From NCBI RefSeq assembly GCF_002252565.1, contig NZ_NPML01000019.1, positions 575,632 to 639,631 of the forward strand: 64,000 nt of DNA. The letters run 5' to 3'. The position numbers and the translations under genes were made by a program. Every line of letters starts with the position of its first letter. The stretch's first letter is position 1. Shown here in pieces: positions 43,880-53,683 of the stretch. The notes beneath the pieces are model-generated. The model made no database searches, was not told where the DNA came from, and saw nothing but the letters and a program-made list of their open reading frames with translations. Origin of the DNA: Petroclostridium xylanilyticum (GTDB lineage Bacteria > Bacillota > Clostridia > SK-Y3).

Positions 43880-46300
43880 CTATTCCGACAGTTTCCGGGC
43901 CAGCTTTACCGCATCATGGGCATCTTTGGAATAACCATCTGCCCCTATTTCCTGGGCATATTGTTCGTTTACTACAGCCCCGCCAATCATGAACTTGCAG
44001 TTCAGTTCTTCTTTTTTAGCCAGTGCTATGACCTCTTTCATTTCCAACATAGTAGTGGTCATTAGTGCTGACAAGCCGACGATACGGGCACCAATCTTTT
44101 TTGCCTTTTGTACGATTTCCTGTGCACTTACATCCTTCCCCAGGTCATATACATCAAAACCATAGTTTTTCAGCATCAATCCTACAATATTCTTTCCTAT
44201 ATCGTGGATATCTCCCTTTACTGTCGCCAGTACAAGTTTAACCTTATTTTGCTGGTTTTCTCCATTTTCTGTTTTTAATAGAGGTTCTATGTGCTCAAAG
44301 GCATTTTTCATTGTTTCTGCGCTCTGGATCAATTGGGGAAGAAAATATTTTTTCTGTTCAAATAAATCTCCCACGTAATTAATAGCCGGAATGAGTGTTT
44401 CATCCACCAGATTTCCCGGGTTAACGCCTTCTTTTAACGCAGTATCTATAAGTCCCTTAATACTTTCTTTATTCCCTTTTACCACAGCATCATAAATTTG
44501 CTCTGCTATTGTTGAGGAAGGCTTGCTGTCCTTAGCAGCTGACTGTACCTGCTTGTTCCCTCCAAAACGGGCAATATAATCTTTGCTGTGAATGTCCCTG
44601 GCTGCCAACACATCACAAGCCATCTTAATATTCATAAGCATTTCGCTGGACGGGTTAGCAATTGCCATGGTCAAGCCCCTGCCTATTGCCATCGCCATAA
44701 AAGCTGTGTTAATCCAGCTCCTCTCGGGTAACCCAAAGGATACATTGGACAATCCCATAATGGAATTGCATCCGAAGGTATGGGTACACCAGTCAATCAC
44801 CTTTAATGTCTCCATGGCAGCCTTTTGGTCTGAAGATACAGTTAGAACCAAGCCATCCACTACTATATCCTGTTTAGTAAAACCATATTTTCGTGCTTGG
44901 TCATAGATCTTCTCCACAAGAGTACATCTTTCTTCTGCAGTTTCGGGAATTCCTGCATCATTTAATGGAAGAAGTATAAACATTGCACCATACTTTGCAG
45001 CAATGGGAAGCAGTCTTTCCATCTTTGCTTTTTCTGCAGATATGGAATTAATAAGGGCCCTTCCGGGATAAATACGCAAAGCTGCTTCAATAACCTCCGG
45101 AGAAGATGAATCTATACACAATGGTACATGCACCATGCTGCTCAACTGCTCCACCACCCGGAGCATGGTTTCTTTTTCATCAATTCCAGGCATTCCCACA
45201 TTTACATCCAGGATACCTGCTCCACTCTCCACCTGATCCATCGCAAGATCCAGTACTTCTTCCATCCTTCCTTCCCTTAGCTCTGCCTGCAACTGCTTTT
45301 TACCGGTAGGATTGATTCTCTCTCCCACGATAACCGTCGGACGCTCAGCCCCAATATACACGGTTTTTCTTGTTGACGTCAGGGCACCTACTGCTTCTGC
45401 CTTAGGGGGTACAGGCTTAAGTCCGGCAGTATTTTGACGGATTTGCTCAATATATTCGGGAGAAGTACCGCAGCATCCACCGATAAGATTAACCCCCAGG
45501 TCTATGAATGGTTTTACATATTTCCCAAATGTGCCTGCATCCATGTCGAACACCGTCTTACCATCCACCAGCTTAGGCAACCCGGCATTAGGCTTTGCAA
45601 GAAGCGGTACTTTTGCATTAGCTCTCATTGCTGCAATAACATCAAGCATTGCCTGAGGTCCGGTAGAACAGTTGCAGCCTACCGCATCTGCACCGAGACT
45701 CTGCAGTGTGATTAATGCCGTAACAGGGTCTGTACCTGTTAGTGTCCTGCCATCCTCATTAAATGTCATGCTTACGCATACCGGTAAATCACAGCTTTCT
45801 TTAACAGCCAGCAGGGCAGCCCGGGCTTCCTGGATATCCATCATGGTTTCAATGACAAAAAAGTCCACCCCACCTTCAAGCAGCCCCTGCACCTGTTCTT
45901 TATAAATATCAACCAGCTCTTCAAAAGACATTTCTCCTATAGGTCGCACAAATTCACCCGTAGGTGCAAGATCTCCCGCTACAAAGCCCTTTGGCCCTAC
46001 CGCTTCTCTCGAAAGCTGCGCCAATTTTCTATTCATCTCTATAACCTTATCGCCTAAACCGAATTCGTTCAACTTGATTCTATTTCCTCCAAAAGTGCAG
46101 GTGTACACCGCATTGGAACCAGCCTTCACATACTCCTTTTGTACTTCTACGATCACTTCGGGGTGTTCTATTACCCATTGTTCAGGACACACACCACGAG
46201 GCATTCCCTTCTTTTGAAGCTGGGTCCCGGTAGCGCCATCCAGTATCATGATATTCTCCCGAAGATATTTTCTAAAATCTTCTCTATTCATCTTCTTCAA
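43880..46300 (-). CDS. metH: B12-dependent methionine synthase, core without activation domain
   Basis: 806 residues in three modules: homocysteine-binding domain (1-300) with zinc cysteines in GCNCSTGP and GGCCGTSPEY; pterin-binding domain (about 310-590) with VGERINPTGKK; cobalamin cap and B12-binding domain with DIHDIGKNIV as the lower-ligand motif. The fourth, AdoMet-binding reactivation module of E. coli MetH is missing. It is encoded separately by the upstream gene, which overlaps by 17 bases. Makes methionine from homocysteine and methyl-THF. Confidence 0.94.
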   Translation of the reverse strand: MKKMNREDFRKYLRENIMILDGATGTQLQKKGMPRGVCPEQWVIEHPEVIVEVQKEYVKAGSNAVYTCTFGGNRIKLNEFGLGDKVIEMNRKLAQLSREAVGPKGFVAGDLAPTGEFVRPIGEMSFEELVDIYKEQVQGLLEGGVDFFVIETMMDIQEARAALLAVKESCDLPVCVSMTFNEDGRTLTGTDPVTALITLQSLGADAVGCNCSTGPQAMLDVIAAMRANAKVPLLAKPNAGLPKLVDGKTVFDMDAGTFGKYVKPFIDLGVNLIGGCCGTSPEYIEQIRQNTAGLKPVPPKAEAVGALTSTRKTVYIGAERPTVIVGERINPTGKKQLQAELREGRMEEVLDLAMDQVESGAGILDVNVGMPGIDEKETMLRVVEQLSSMVHVPLCIDSSSPEVIEAALRIYPGRALINSISAEKAKMERLLPIAAKYGAMFILLPLNDAGIPETAEERCTLVEKIYDQARKYGFTKQDIVVDGLVLTVSSDQKAAMETLKVIDWCTHTFGCNSIMGLSNVSFGLPERSWINTAFMAMAIGRGLTMAIANPSSEMLMNIKMACDVLAARDIHSKDYIARFGGNKQVQSAAKDSKPSSTIAEQIYDAVVKGNKESIKGLIDTALKEGVNPGNLVDETLIPAINYVGDLFEQKKYFLPQLIQSAETMKNAFEHIEPLLKTENGENQQNKVKLVLATVKGDIHDIGKNIVGLMLKNYGFDVYDLGKDVSAQEIVQKAKKIGARIVGLSALMTTTMLEMKEVIALAKKEELNCKFMIGGAVVNEQYAQEIGADGYSKDAHDAVKLARKLSE

Positions 46301-46919
46301 TCCCTTCTATTCCTGCAATAGCCAGCACTGACTTTTCAGGAATCAACATATATTTTTCAGTAAGCTTAAGTCCTAACCTATTCAAGCCAAGCATATCAAA
46401 AATGATTTTCTGATTTGAAAGCGGAAGGTCGCCGTATCCCGGGCTGTAGCGGTGTTTAGTCAGCTTCTTTCCTTCCCTGCGTATCAGTTTATTGATAAAA
46501 TCCATCATCCAGTTCAATCCCGCATCTGCTGTCTGGGAAGCAACAGAATCCAGTATCACTCCCAAAGCAGCATCTCCGCCGGTTACTTCAGTTGAAATTC
46601 TTTGTACTATTTCTTTTCCAACGGTAGATGCCATTAGAAGCACTTCATCACTTTTCTCTAAAAGTCTGGCAAGACTTTCACTCTCCAGTATTTCTCCACC
46701 TTCCAGCTTTACAAAATTGCTGCTGCGTTCAATAATCGCAAAACGTCCAAATGCACCTTTAGGATGGCAGAGTAATAAACCCTGTTTTATACTGTCTTCC
46801 AACATATCCTTTTGTTCATCATTTAAAATTGTTACATTCTTTTTATATCCTAAGCGCAGCAGAATCATATCTCTTTTAGGTTCAGCCGGAATACTCTCAA
46901 GATATTTGATATTTGCCAT
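46284..46919 (-). CDS. Stand-alone methionine synthase activation-domain protein
   Basis: 211 residues. The segment HRYSPGYGDLPLSNQKIIFDML corresponds to the Arg-x-x-PGY AdoMet-binding motif of the C-terminal MetH module, and LLMASTVGKEIVQRI plus DAALGVILDSVASQTADA match the rest of that fold. It should bind AdoMet and reductively remethylate oxidised cobalamin of the MetH core encoded immediately downstream (overlapping reading frames). Together they make up one split methionine synthase. Confidence 0.88.
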   Translation of the reverse strand: MANIKYLESIPAEPKRDMILLRLGYKKNVTILNDEQKDMLEDSIKQGLLLCHPKGAFGRFAIIERSSNFVKLEGGEILESESLARLLEKSDEVLLMASTVGKEIVQRISTEVTGGDAALGVILDSVASQTADAGLNWMMDFINKLIRREGKKLTKHRYSPGYGDLPLSNQKIIFDMLGLNRLGLKLTEKYMLIPEKSVLAIAGIEGIEEDE

Positions 46920-47345
46920 AATCCATCAACACCTACTTGTTTGTATACACTATATTATATTAATTATAGAAAATTTTCAACTAAGTCCAGTGATTAGGGG
47001 TGCATTTTCTGAATTTGAAGAGTATTATTCCTACACTTAAGGCTACAAGGCTAAGAGCCTGTAAGCTTGCGTCTATTGTATTTTTTATAAAAGCTGCAAA
47101 TAAATTTGAAATATAATGAAAATTGCCTGAAAATCTTCTTAAATTAGGAGACTCTTGTATTTTTCTCACTGTTTATGAAATCTATAATATGGTATTATAA
47201 TATTGGACAAAAAAACTAAATATACTAATTATTTCTACAAATAAGTACATAAATATATTAAATAATCTATAAACTACTGGACGTTATACTAAATCATCCT
47301 AACTGAAACAGTAAAACATATTACAAAAGGAGGAATAGGGAACAA
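46920..47345. other. 426-base divergent gap between metH genes and histidine kinase gene
   Basis: Contains repeat fragment 47001-47075 and A/T-rich promoter-like sequence (a TATAAT at about 47194-47199 ahead of the kinase). No gene seen. Confidence 0.45.
47001..47075 (+). repeat. MITE-like interspersed element, copy 3 (partial)
   Basis: GCATTTTCTGAATTTGAAGA matches the reverse complement of 13205-13236, and ACAAGGCTAAGAGCCTGTAA plus CTTGCGTCTA matches 31734-31763. Confidence 0.65.
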
Positions 47346-49601
47346 ATGAATGACATCCAAGCTGCGAACATCATAAAATCTATATCAGTGAATTCAAAAA
47401 TCTATACTAATTGTCTCATACTTTTTTTGCTGTTAATAGGAGCATTTTATATTAGTTCCCTTAATTATCTGTTGTTTCATACTGCTATTGAACTCTTTGC
47501 TATTATCATCGCTTTTAATATTACTATTATAGCAATAAATACCTATCCTATTTCCAAGAACGATTACTTTATGTTTTTAGGAATTGCCTTTGGTTTTGTA
47601 GGTATCTTTAATTTGTGTCACGTTTTTACTTACGAGGGAATAAATATATTTAGCAGAAGTAATACTAATATATCCCTCCAGTTTTGGATTGCCGCAGGAT
47701 GTATAAAAGGCTTATCCATTTTATTTTCGTTTATTTTCTTCCATAGGACTGTTAAGCCTTACTTTATATTTTTCTTTTACGCTTTCGTATCATTATTCCT
47801 GTTATTAGCAATTTACTACTGGGGTATATTTCCCGATTGTTTCATTGATGGTAAAAGATTAACAGCTTTTAAGATAATAAGTGAGTATGTAATTTCCTTA
47901 ATTTTACTGATATCCATTACCCTGCTAATACAAAATAAAAAGCATGTTCGTTCCAACATATTTTGGCTTATGTTATTATTTTTTATTACTGCCATTGCGT
48001 CCAAACTTTCATTTACACTTTTTTTAAACCCAAGAGACCTTTTACACACTATCGGCCATCTTTTTAAATTAATATCATTCTATCTAATTTATAAGGCAAT
48101 TAATGAAACCAGCTTAAAAGATCCCTACTGGCTTTTATTTAACCAGTTATCTAAAACAAATAATGAAAACTCAAAGTTAGAAATAGCTAATAGGCAATTA
48201 TCTGAGGAAAATATTAATCATAAAAACTTCCAGGAAAAAATTACTCACCTCAACCGCCTATATTCTGTTTTAAGTGAAATTAATAAAGCTATTGTTCACA
48301 TTCATGACACAAAAGAACTGTATAAAGAAGCATGTCGTATTGCTGTTGAAAAAGGCCAATTTCGTATGGCATGGATTGGTCTCATTAACTCTAATGCCTC
48401 TTTAGTAGAACCGGTTGCTTACTGGGGTTTTGAGGAAGAATATCTAACAGCGATCAAAATTTCTACTAAAGATATTTCGACAGGATGTGGCCCTGTAGGT
48501 CTTGTAATCCATGAGAATAAGTATTTTGTAGCTAACGATATCGAAAATCAATTTCATGCATATCCATGGTATGCTGAAGCAATCAAGCGCAATTATTATT
48601 CTATCGCAGCCTTTCCAATACAGGTACAGGGTAATGTTGTAGGTACAATGTGTTTTTATTCTGAAAAACGCAATTTTTTCAATGAAGAAGAAATCAACCT
48701 GCTTCAAGCGCTGGTAGATGACCTATCTTTTGCAATTGAATCTATAGAAAATGAAAGACAACACGAACTTATTAAGGAAACATTAAAGGAGACGTTAGAT
48801 CTGGATAAATTAAAAACTGAATTCTTTGCAAATATCTCTCATGAGTTAAAAACTCCCATAAATGTAATTTTCAGCACTTTGCAACTGTTAACTTTATATT
48901 CAAAAAGTAGCGTATCAAAAAATAATGAAGATAAAATGGATAAATATATACATGTAATGAAGCAAAATTGCTACAGGCTTATACGTTTGGTAAACAACGT
49001 AGTGGATGTCACCAAGATAGATTCAGGCTTTTTCAATTTGTCTCTACAAAACCATAATATTATAAATCTTGTTGAGGAGATCACACTATCAGTTGCACAG
49101 TATATTGAAGGAAGAGGATTACTGCTTGAGTTTGATACTACTATCGAAGACAAAGTTATAGCCTGTGATCCTGATAAAATTGAAAGAATTATCTTAAACC
49201 TGCTTTCCAATGCAATTAAATTTACCAATCCAGGAGGTAAAATATCGGTAAATATAGATGATAAGGGAGAAAGTATTACCATCTCAGTAAAAGATACAGG
49301 AATAGGAATCCCGGAAGATAAGTTAAATATGATATTTGAGCGTTTTAGGCAGGTGGACAAATCCCTTGCAAGAAACCATGAAGGCAGTGGTATCGGCCTT
49401 TCTCTTGTTAAGTCCCTTGTTGAAATGCATGGAGGAAAAATCTCTGTAAAAAGTGAATATGGAAAAGGAAGCGAATTTATTATAGAGTTACCGGTGAGGA
49501 TATTGCCACAACAGGATCATACAAGTGAACACAATATGAATAATATAAAACAAGGAGCAATAGAGAAAATTAATATTGAGTTCTCCGATATATATGTATA
49601 A
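47346..49601 (+). CDS. MASE3-GAF hybrid sensor histidine kinase
   Basis: 751 residues with AAAGGAGGAA upstream. Residues 15-255 form a seven-span MASE3 sensor (GIAFGFVGIFNLCHVFTYEG and QFWIAAGCIKGLSILFS typical); 290-455 a GAF domain; then a DHp helix with FANISHELKTPINVIFS and an ATPase with N box LSNAIKFTNPGGKI, DTGIGIPEDKL, FERFRQVD and GSGIGLSLVKSLVEMHGG. Membrane-bound. No response regulator nearby, so an orphan kinase; in Clostridia such orphans often feed Spo0A, which is conjecture here. Confidence 0.9.
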   Translation: MNDIQAANIIKSISVNSKIYTNCLILFLLLIGAFYISSLNYLLFHTAIELFAIIIAFNITIIAINTYPISKNDYFMFLGIAFGFVGIFNLCHVFTYEGINIFSRSNTNISLQFWIAAGCIKGLSILFSFIFFHRTVKPYFIFFFYAFVSLFLLLAIYYWGIFPDCFIDGKRLTAFKIISEYVISLILLISITLLIQNKKHVRSNIFWLMLLFFITAIASKLSFTLFLNPRDLLHTIGHLFKLISFYLIYKAINETSLKDPYWLLFNQLSKTNNENSKLEIANRQLSEENINHKNFQEKITHLNRLYSVLSEINKAIVHIHDTKELYKEACRIAVEKGQFRMAWIGLINSNASLVEPVAYWGFEEEYLTAIKISTKDISTGCGPVGLVIHENKYFVANDIENQFHAYPWYAEAIKRNYYSIAAFPIQVQGNVVGTMCFYSEKRNFFNEEEINLLQALVDDLSFAIESIENERQHELIKETLKETLDLDKLKTEFFANISHELKTPINVIFSTLQLLTLYSKSSVSKNNEDKMDKYIHVMKQNCYRLIRLVNNVVDVTKIDSGFFNLSLQNHNIINLVEEITLSVAQYIEGRGLLLEFDTTIEDKVIACDPDKIERIILNLLSNAIKFTNPGGKISVNIDDKGESITISVKDTGIGIPEDKLNMIFERFRQVDKSLARNHEGSGIGLSLVKSLVEMHGGKISVKSEYGKGSEFIIELPVRILPQQDHTSEHNMNNIKQGAIEKINIEFSDIYV

Positions 49602-49618
49602 AACTAGTGTTAAGATTA

Positions 49619-49680
49619 AGATTGAGACTAATAGATTATACAATAGCTTAAACTATTAATTTTAATCCCAGTCTCAATCT
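49619..49680 (+). terminator. Terminator-like AGATTGAGACT hairpin after the kinase
   Basis: AGATTGAGACT and AGTCTCAATCT pair perfectly over 11 bp with further A/T pairing in the loop. Shares the AAGATTGAGA repeat core with 18982-19030. Confidence 0.6.
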
Positions 49681-49725
49681 GACTTTCATTATATATTCAT
49701 CTTTCAAAGTCATTTTTCTCAATTA

Positions 49726-50577
49726 TTAATACCGCTTACCGTGAGGTTTTTCTTTTCCTTCCCTATCAAAAGCTAAAGTGGCATTAAGTTCTCCCCCCAT
49801 TAGAATAACCATCGCACTAAAAAAAAGCCAGATTAAAAGTACAATAGCTCCTCCTATGCTGCCGTAGATTCTGGAATAATTTCCGAAGTTATTTACATAA
49901 TATGCAAACCCTAAAGAAATTAAGATCCACCCAATAGTAGCAAAGATGGCTCCAGGGATTACTTCTTTCCACATAAGACGGCGGTTGGGTATGTATCGGT
50001 AGAATGCAGCAAAAATCAGGACCATAATAAGTAACATAATAATATATCTTAAAGTATCCCATATAGCATGAAAAAAACCGGCCAGTCCCAGCCATTTGGC
50101 TAAATAAATGCCAATTTGCTGACCAAAAATTAATAATATAAAGGAAAGCAATATAACTACAGCCAGCGCGACGGTAAATAGGATAGCGATTCCCTTTATC
50201 TTCCACAACGGACGCTCTTCCTCCTCATCATAGGCTTTATTAAGCCCCCTGACTGCCGCACCGACACCATTGGACGCTGCCCAGAGGGTCGTAACGATTC
50301 CAAAGGACAATAATCCTCCATTTTTTCTATTTGTTATATGTGAGATGCTATCATAAATTAGTGCATAAGCATTTTGAGGCAGAATATTTGATAATTCTCT
50401 AAGCACTTCCTCACTTGACAGGGTAGTATATCCAATCATTGTTACCAGGAAAATTAAAAATGGGAAAAAAGATAATAAAAAGTAATATGCCAGCTGAGCT
50501 CCCAGTGCAGGAACTTCATCATCATAAAAACGAAAGTACAAATTCCTGACGTACTTAATTAATTTATTGAGATTCAT
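49726..50577 (-). CDS. YihY/BrkB-family membrane protein
   Basis: 283 residues with six membrane segments. Family marks: FYDDEVPALGAQLAYYFLLSFFPFLIFL at the start, LWAASNGVGAAVRGLNKAYD in the middle and GSIGGAIVLLIWLFFSAMVILMGGELNA near the end. The family was once misnamed ribonuclease BN; its function is unknown, with transport or lipid-flipping suggested. Starts ATG 50577, monocistronic. Confidence 0.9.
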   Translation of the reverse strand: MNLNKLIKYVRNLYFRFYDDEVPALGAQLAYYFLLSFFPFLIFLVTMIGYTTLSSEEVLRELSNILPQNAYALIYDSISHITNRKNGGLLSFGIVTTLWAASNGVGAAVRGLNKAYDEEEERPLWKIKGIAILFTVALAVVILLSFILLIFGQQIGIYLAKWLGLAGFFHAIWDTLRYIIMLLIMVLIFAAFYRYIPNRRLMWKEVIPGAIFATIGWILISLGFAYYVNNFGNYSRIYGSIGGAIVLLIWLFFSAMVILMGGELNATLAFDREGKEKPHGKRY

Positions 50578-50666
50578 TTTTATTTTCCCCCTAAGACATA
50601 TCCAATTTTGTTCTTAATATTCCCCTTTTTGCAATTGAATACACTTAGAGAGGGCTTAGACCTTTT

Positions 50667-51038
50667 TAAATAGATTTCAAGACTTTAGAGCAGGAAGTTT
50701 ATCATGCTGTTCTGAAATTTGGACGATCCATCATGAAAGCTATACTTGAGGGCATTGATAAAGAATTAAGGATAGCCAAGCAGGAACAGGAAAAAGTTAG
50801 AGCATACCATGAAGGCAAGCTTGAAGAGACCAAGGAAGTCAAAGTGCTGAAGGAAGTAAAAAAGATAATACGCCTGATTAAATCTGGAAATGTAGAAAAA
50901 GCTTTAGCGCGTATAGAAGAGCTCAAATATGAGTGTGGCGGAGAATGCGATAAGGTAGAAAAGCTTAAAAAGCTCGAAGAGTACCTAAAGTATATCCAAT
51001 ACATCAGGGGCAGATTCCTTACACCGGTTGTGCAATGA
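50667..51038 (+). pseudogene. Transposase fragment (coiled-coil region), possibly ISLre2/UPF0236-like
   Basis: The frame is open from 50667 (LEQEVYHAVLKFGRSIMKAIL) to a stop at 51038, with the ATG at 50733 internal and no ribosome site. It continues AKQEQEKVRAYHEGK and a lysine/glutamate-rich helix with CGGECDK. The first part resembles the N-terminus of ISLre2-type transposases and the rest their central helices, as if the part between were deleted. Assignment is by memory and weak. Confidence 0.4.
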
Positions 51039-51166
51039 CAGAAGGCCGTAAAGCTATTAGAAACTTGGTAAGTTATAGAAGGTTAGAAGAGATCATTTAA
51101 CATACCATATGGAAAAAAGAGAAAGAAAAAAGCACTATAAAGATACCAAAGACCTACGAAGCCCTG

Positions 51167-51217
51167 CTTCTTGTCAAGGCCGCCGGTGATGGCGTTCATT
51201 TTAGCCTTGACAAGAAG
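51167..51217. repeat. Hairpin between the two transposase remnants
   Basis: CTTCTTGTCAAGGC and GCCTTGACAAGAAG form a perfect 14-bp stem, with CGCC/GGCG nested in the loop. Probably part of a former insertion sequence end. Confidence 0.55.
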
Positions 51218-51241
51218 GCTTATGGTATATGGTCCCATTGT

Positions 51242-51826
51242 GTGGTTACTTCTCATTACAAAATCTTCGAATACTCTTTGCCGCTTAGCTTCAAGCTCTA
51301 TCTCAGAAAGCAGTTCTTTGGCAATAAGGCAAAGAAGCTTTTAAAGAAGCTTTTTAAGAACAAACAGCAACTTGCCATGCAGCTTACGGATAAGTTTGTA
51401 CCGGTTACACAAACAACGTACTTATTGGTTGATGCTTGGTACACATCGGGAAAGCTGACACTTCATGCTCTTAGGAAAGTCTATCACCTCATTGGAAGAA
51501 TTAAATCCAATATTGAAGCGAGCTACCGGCACCATAAAAACTCACTTGGCTTTGATGAGTATCAGGTTGAGTCCCTAACCTCAATAAAGCGTTTCTGGAG
51601 TATGGTCTTTATGACCTATATATTCCTGGAGCTTTTCAGGGTTTCTACCAAGAAATCCTTGAAGCTTAATAACATTGGAGATATCATAGGATATTTCCGC
51701 AACAATACTTGTTCAGTATTTGCTAAGTTTGCATATACCTGTGCAGTAAAAGGGGTAAATATTGATGCTGTTATTACCAAATTAGGGATGGTGCATAAAT
51801 ATTTACAATTTACTGCACAACACTAA
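51242..51826 (+). pseudogene. IS4-like DDE transposase remnant with internal deletion
   Basis: 194 codons. LLVDAWYTSGK carries one catalytic aspartate; the sequence then jumps from GRIKSN straight to IEASYRHHKNSLGFDEYQV, which is the conserved E...K end of the YREK motif of IS4-type enzymes, without the Y-x-x-RW part before it. About 60-100 residues seem missing in frame. The N-terminal third is also absent. Ends KRFWSMVFMTYIFLELFR. Not expected to be active. Abuts dctM tail to tail. Confidence 0.7.
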
Positions 51827-51831
51827 TTTCA

Positions 51832-53112
51832 TTACTTAAATAAATTAGGTAGGAATAATGAAATTTGAGGAATATAGGTTATAAGCATCAGTAATAGAAT
51901 CATTACAATCACAAATGGTCCTATACCCCTTACTACCTCGTCTAGCTTAGTTTTTCCAACTCTGGCTGCAACGAAAAGATTAACACCAAGTGGCGGCGTG
52001 ATAAAGCCGATTGCCAAGTTAACAACCATAATAATCCCAAAGTGTATAGGGTCAATACCAACTGCTTTTACGACGGGTAAGAATATTGGTGCTAATATCA
52101 TAATAGCAACTAATGTATCCATGAAACAACCAACAATCAATAACATTATATTTATCAGCAGCATTATAATAATAGGATTGCTTGTAAGGCTTGTCATACC
52201 CTCGGCTATAGCCATTGGTACACGTGCTATTGTCAATATCTTAGTAAATGCAGATGCACATCCAATAACAACGAGAATTGTACCAGTTGTTAAAGCAGCC
52301 TCTCTTATAACACGAAACGAATCTTTAAAGGTTAACTCTTTATATACAAATACTCCGACTATAAAGCTATAAATTACGGAAACAGCTGCTGCCTCGGTGG
52401 GTGTGAAAACACCGCCATATATACCACCAAGAACGATTATAGGACTGATAAGGGCCCACTTTGAGTCCCATAATTCACGTCCTGCACGCTTCCATGTGAA
52501 TGGTGTTTCGTCACCTTTGTAACCCATCTTTTTTGAATAATAAAACGCCCATCCAATTAATCCAAGACCAATTAATATACCTGGAATAAATCCTGCCATA
52601 AACAGAGCGCTTATTGAATTACCTGTAGAAACACTGTAAATAACCATTGGAATACTTGGTGGAATAATAACACCAATACTTCCTGCTGCAGCAACTAATG
52701 CTAATGTAAACCTTCTATCATAGCCCTTTTGTAACATTGTTGGTACAACCATACCACCGATAGCAGCAACTGTTGCAGGTCCAGAACCTGAAATAGCTGC
52801 AAAGAACATACATACTACAACGGTAACAATTGCAAGACCGCCAGTAATTCTTCCAAAAAATACATTAACTGTGTTAAGAAGTCTTCTAGAAATACCTCCA
52901 GCACCCATAAGCTCTCCTGCTAAAATAAAGAAGGGTACTGCCATAATAGGGAATGAATCTACACTAGTTACTAAGTTCTGTGCGATATAGTTAATGCCTA
53001 TAGTTTTTGAGTACATAATTGTTAACAAAGAAGCTCCACCGAGGGCAATTCCTACAGGAACATTGAGTATTAAAAACAATGCTAAAGTTCCAAAAAGTAT
53101 CAAACTAATCAT
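51832..53112 (-). CDS. dctM: TRAP transporter large permease
   Basis: About 426 residues from ATG 53110-53112, overlapping the dctQ end by eight bases. Around 12 membrane segments; family marks NVPVGIALGGASLL, VPFFILAGELMGAGGISRRLLN, SGSGPATVAAIGG and NLAIGFITPPLGVNLFVA. It carries the sodium-coupled translocation path of the tripartite transporter. Substrate is likely a sugar acid because the rest of the operon degrades one. Stop codon only six bases from a transposase remnant on the other strand. Confidence 0.95.
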   Translation of the reverse strand: MISLILFGTLALFLILNVPVGIALGGASLLTIMYSKTIGINYIAQNLVTSVDSFPIMAVPFFILAGELMGAGGISRRLLNTVNVFFGRITGGLAIVTVVVCMFFAAISGSGPATVAAIGGMVVPTMLQKGYDRRFTLALVAAAGSIGVIIPPSIPMVIYSVSTGNSISALFMAGFIPGILIGLGLIGWAFYYSKKMGYKGDETPFTWKRAGRELWDSKWALISPIIVLGGIYGGVFTPTEAAAVSVIYSFIVGVFVYKELTFKDSFRVIREAALTTGTILVVIGCASAFTKILTIARVPMAIAEGMTSLTSNPIIIMLLINIMLLIVGCFMDTLVAIMILAPIFLPVVKAVGIDPIHFGIIMVVNLAIGFITPPLGVNLFVAARVGKTKLDEVVRGIGPFVIVMILLLMLITYIPQISLFLPNLFK

Positions 53113-53593
53113 GCATTTCAACCCCCGATTTAAGATTCTTGATTCTCAATATAATTACTTGTATCGTTCTAAAAGCAGTAAGTGTAAAACCTACAAATGG
53201 TGCTGCATAGATGTACTGCATAGGTATTCTCATGGCAGGAGATATCTGGCCGCCAGAAGCCTGCCTTAGAACAATCTCCCATGATGTTACTATAATGAAT
53301 GCTGAAAAAACAAAAACAATTATGTCGCCGATAATAGGCATATAAGGTCGTACATTCTTCGGCATCAGATACAATGCTGCTTCAATTTTAATGTGCTTGC
53401 GTTCCTTTACCGCATAGCTTATTGCAAAGTAAACAATCCACACAAATAAATATCTTGCTAACTCTTCCGACCATGTAAGGGATGAGCGAAATACATAGCG
53501 CATTATCACCTGGAAGAAAATGACAACACTCATAATAGCCATAAAAGCAACTAGGATGTAATCCTCAAGATGTTTGTCTAAAAATTTCAACAC
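53105..53593 (-). CDS. dctQ: TRAP transporter small permease
   Basis: 162 residues with four membrane segments and the DctQ patterns QVIMRYVFRSSLTWSEELARYLFVWIVY and SYAVKERKHIKIE. It partners DctM. Ninety bases after dctP, whose gene is upstream. Confidence 0.94.
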   Translation of the reverse strand: MLKFLDKHLEDYILVAFMAIMSVVIFFQVIMRYVFRSSLTWSEELARYLFVWIVYFAISYAVKERKHIKIEAALYLMPKNVRPYMPIIGDIIVFVFSAFIIVTSWEIVLRQASGGQISPAMRIPMQYIYAAPFVGFTLTAFRTIQVIILRIKNLKSGVEMHD

Positions 53594-53683
53594 TTAAATT
53601 CCCCCATTTTTCACCCATAAGGGTTTAATGATCAGTTAATACAGGTGCAATAAATCTACTGCTATTTGTCTTAATGTTCTTTA

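Noticed and set aside
46981..47169. 62-codon minus-strand frame
   Set aside because: It lies over a dispersed repeat and has no ribosome site.
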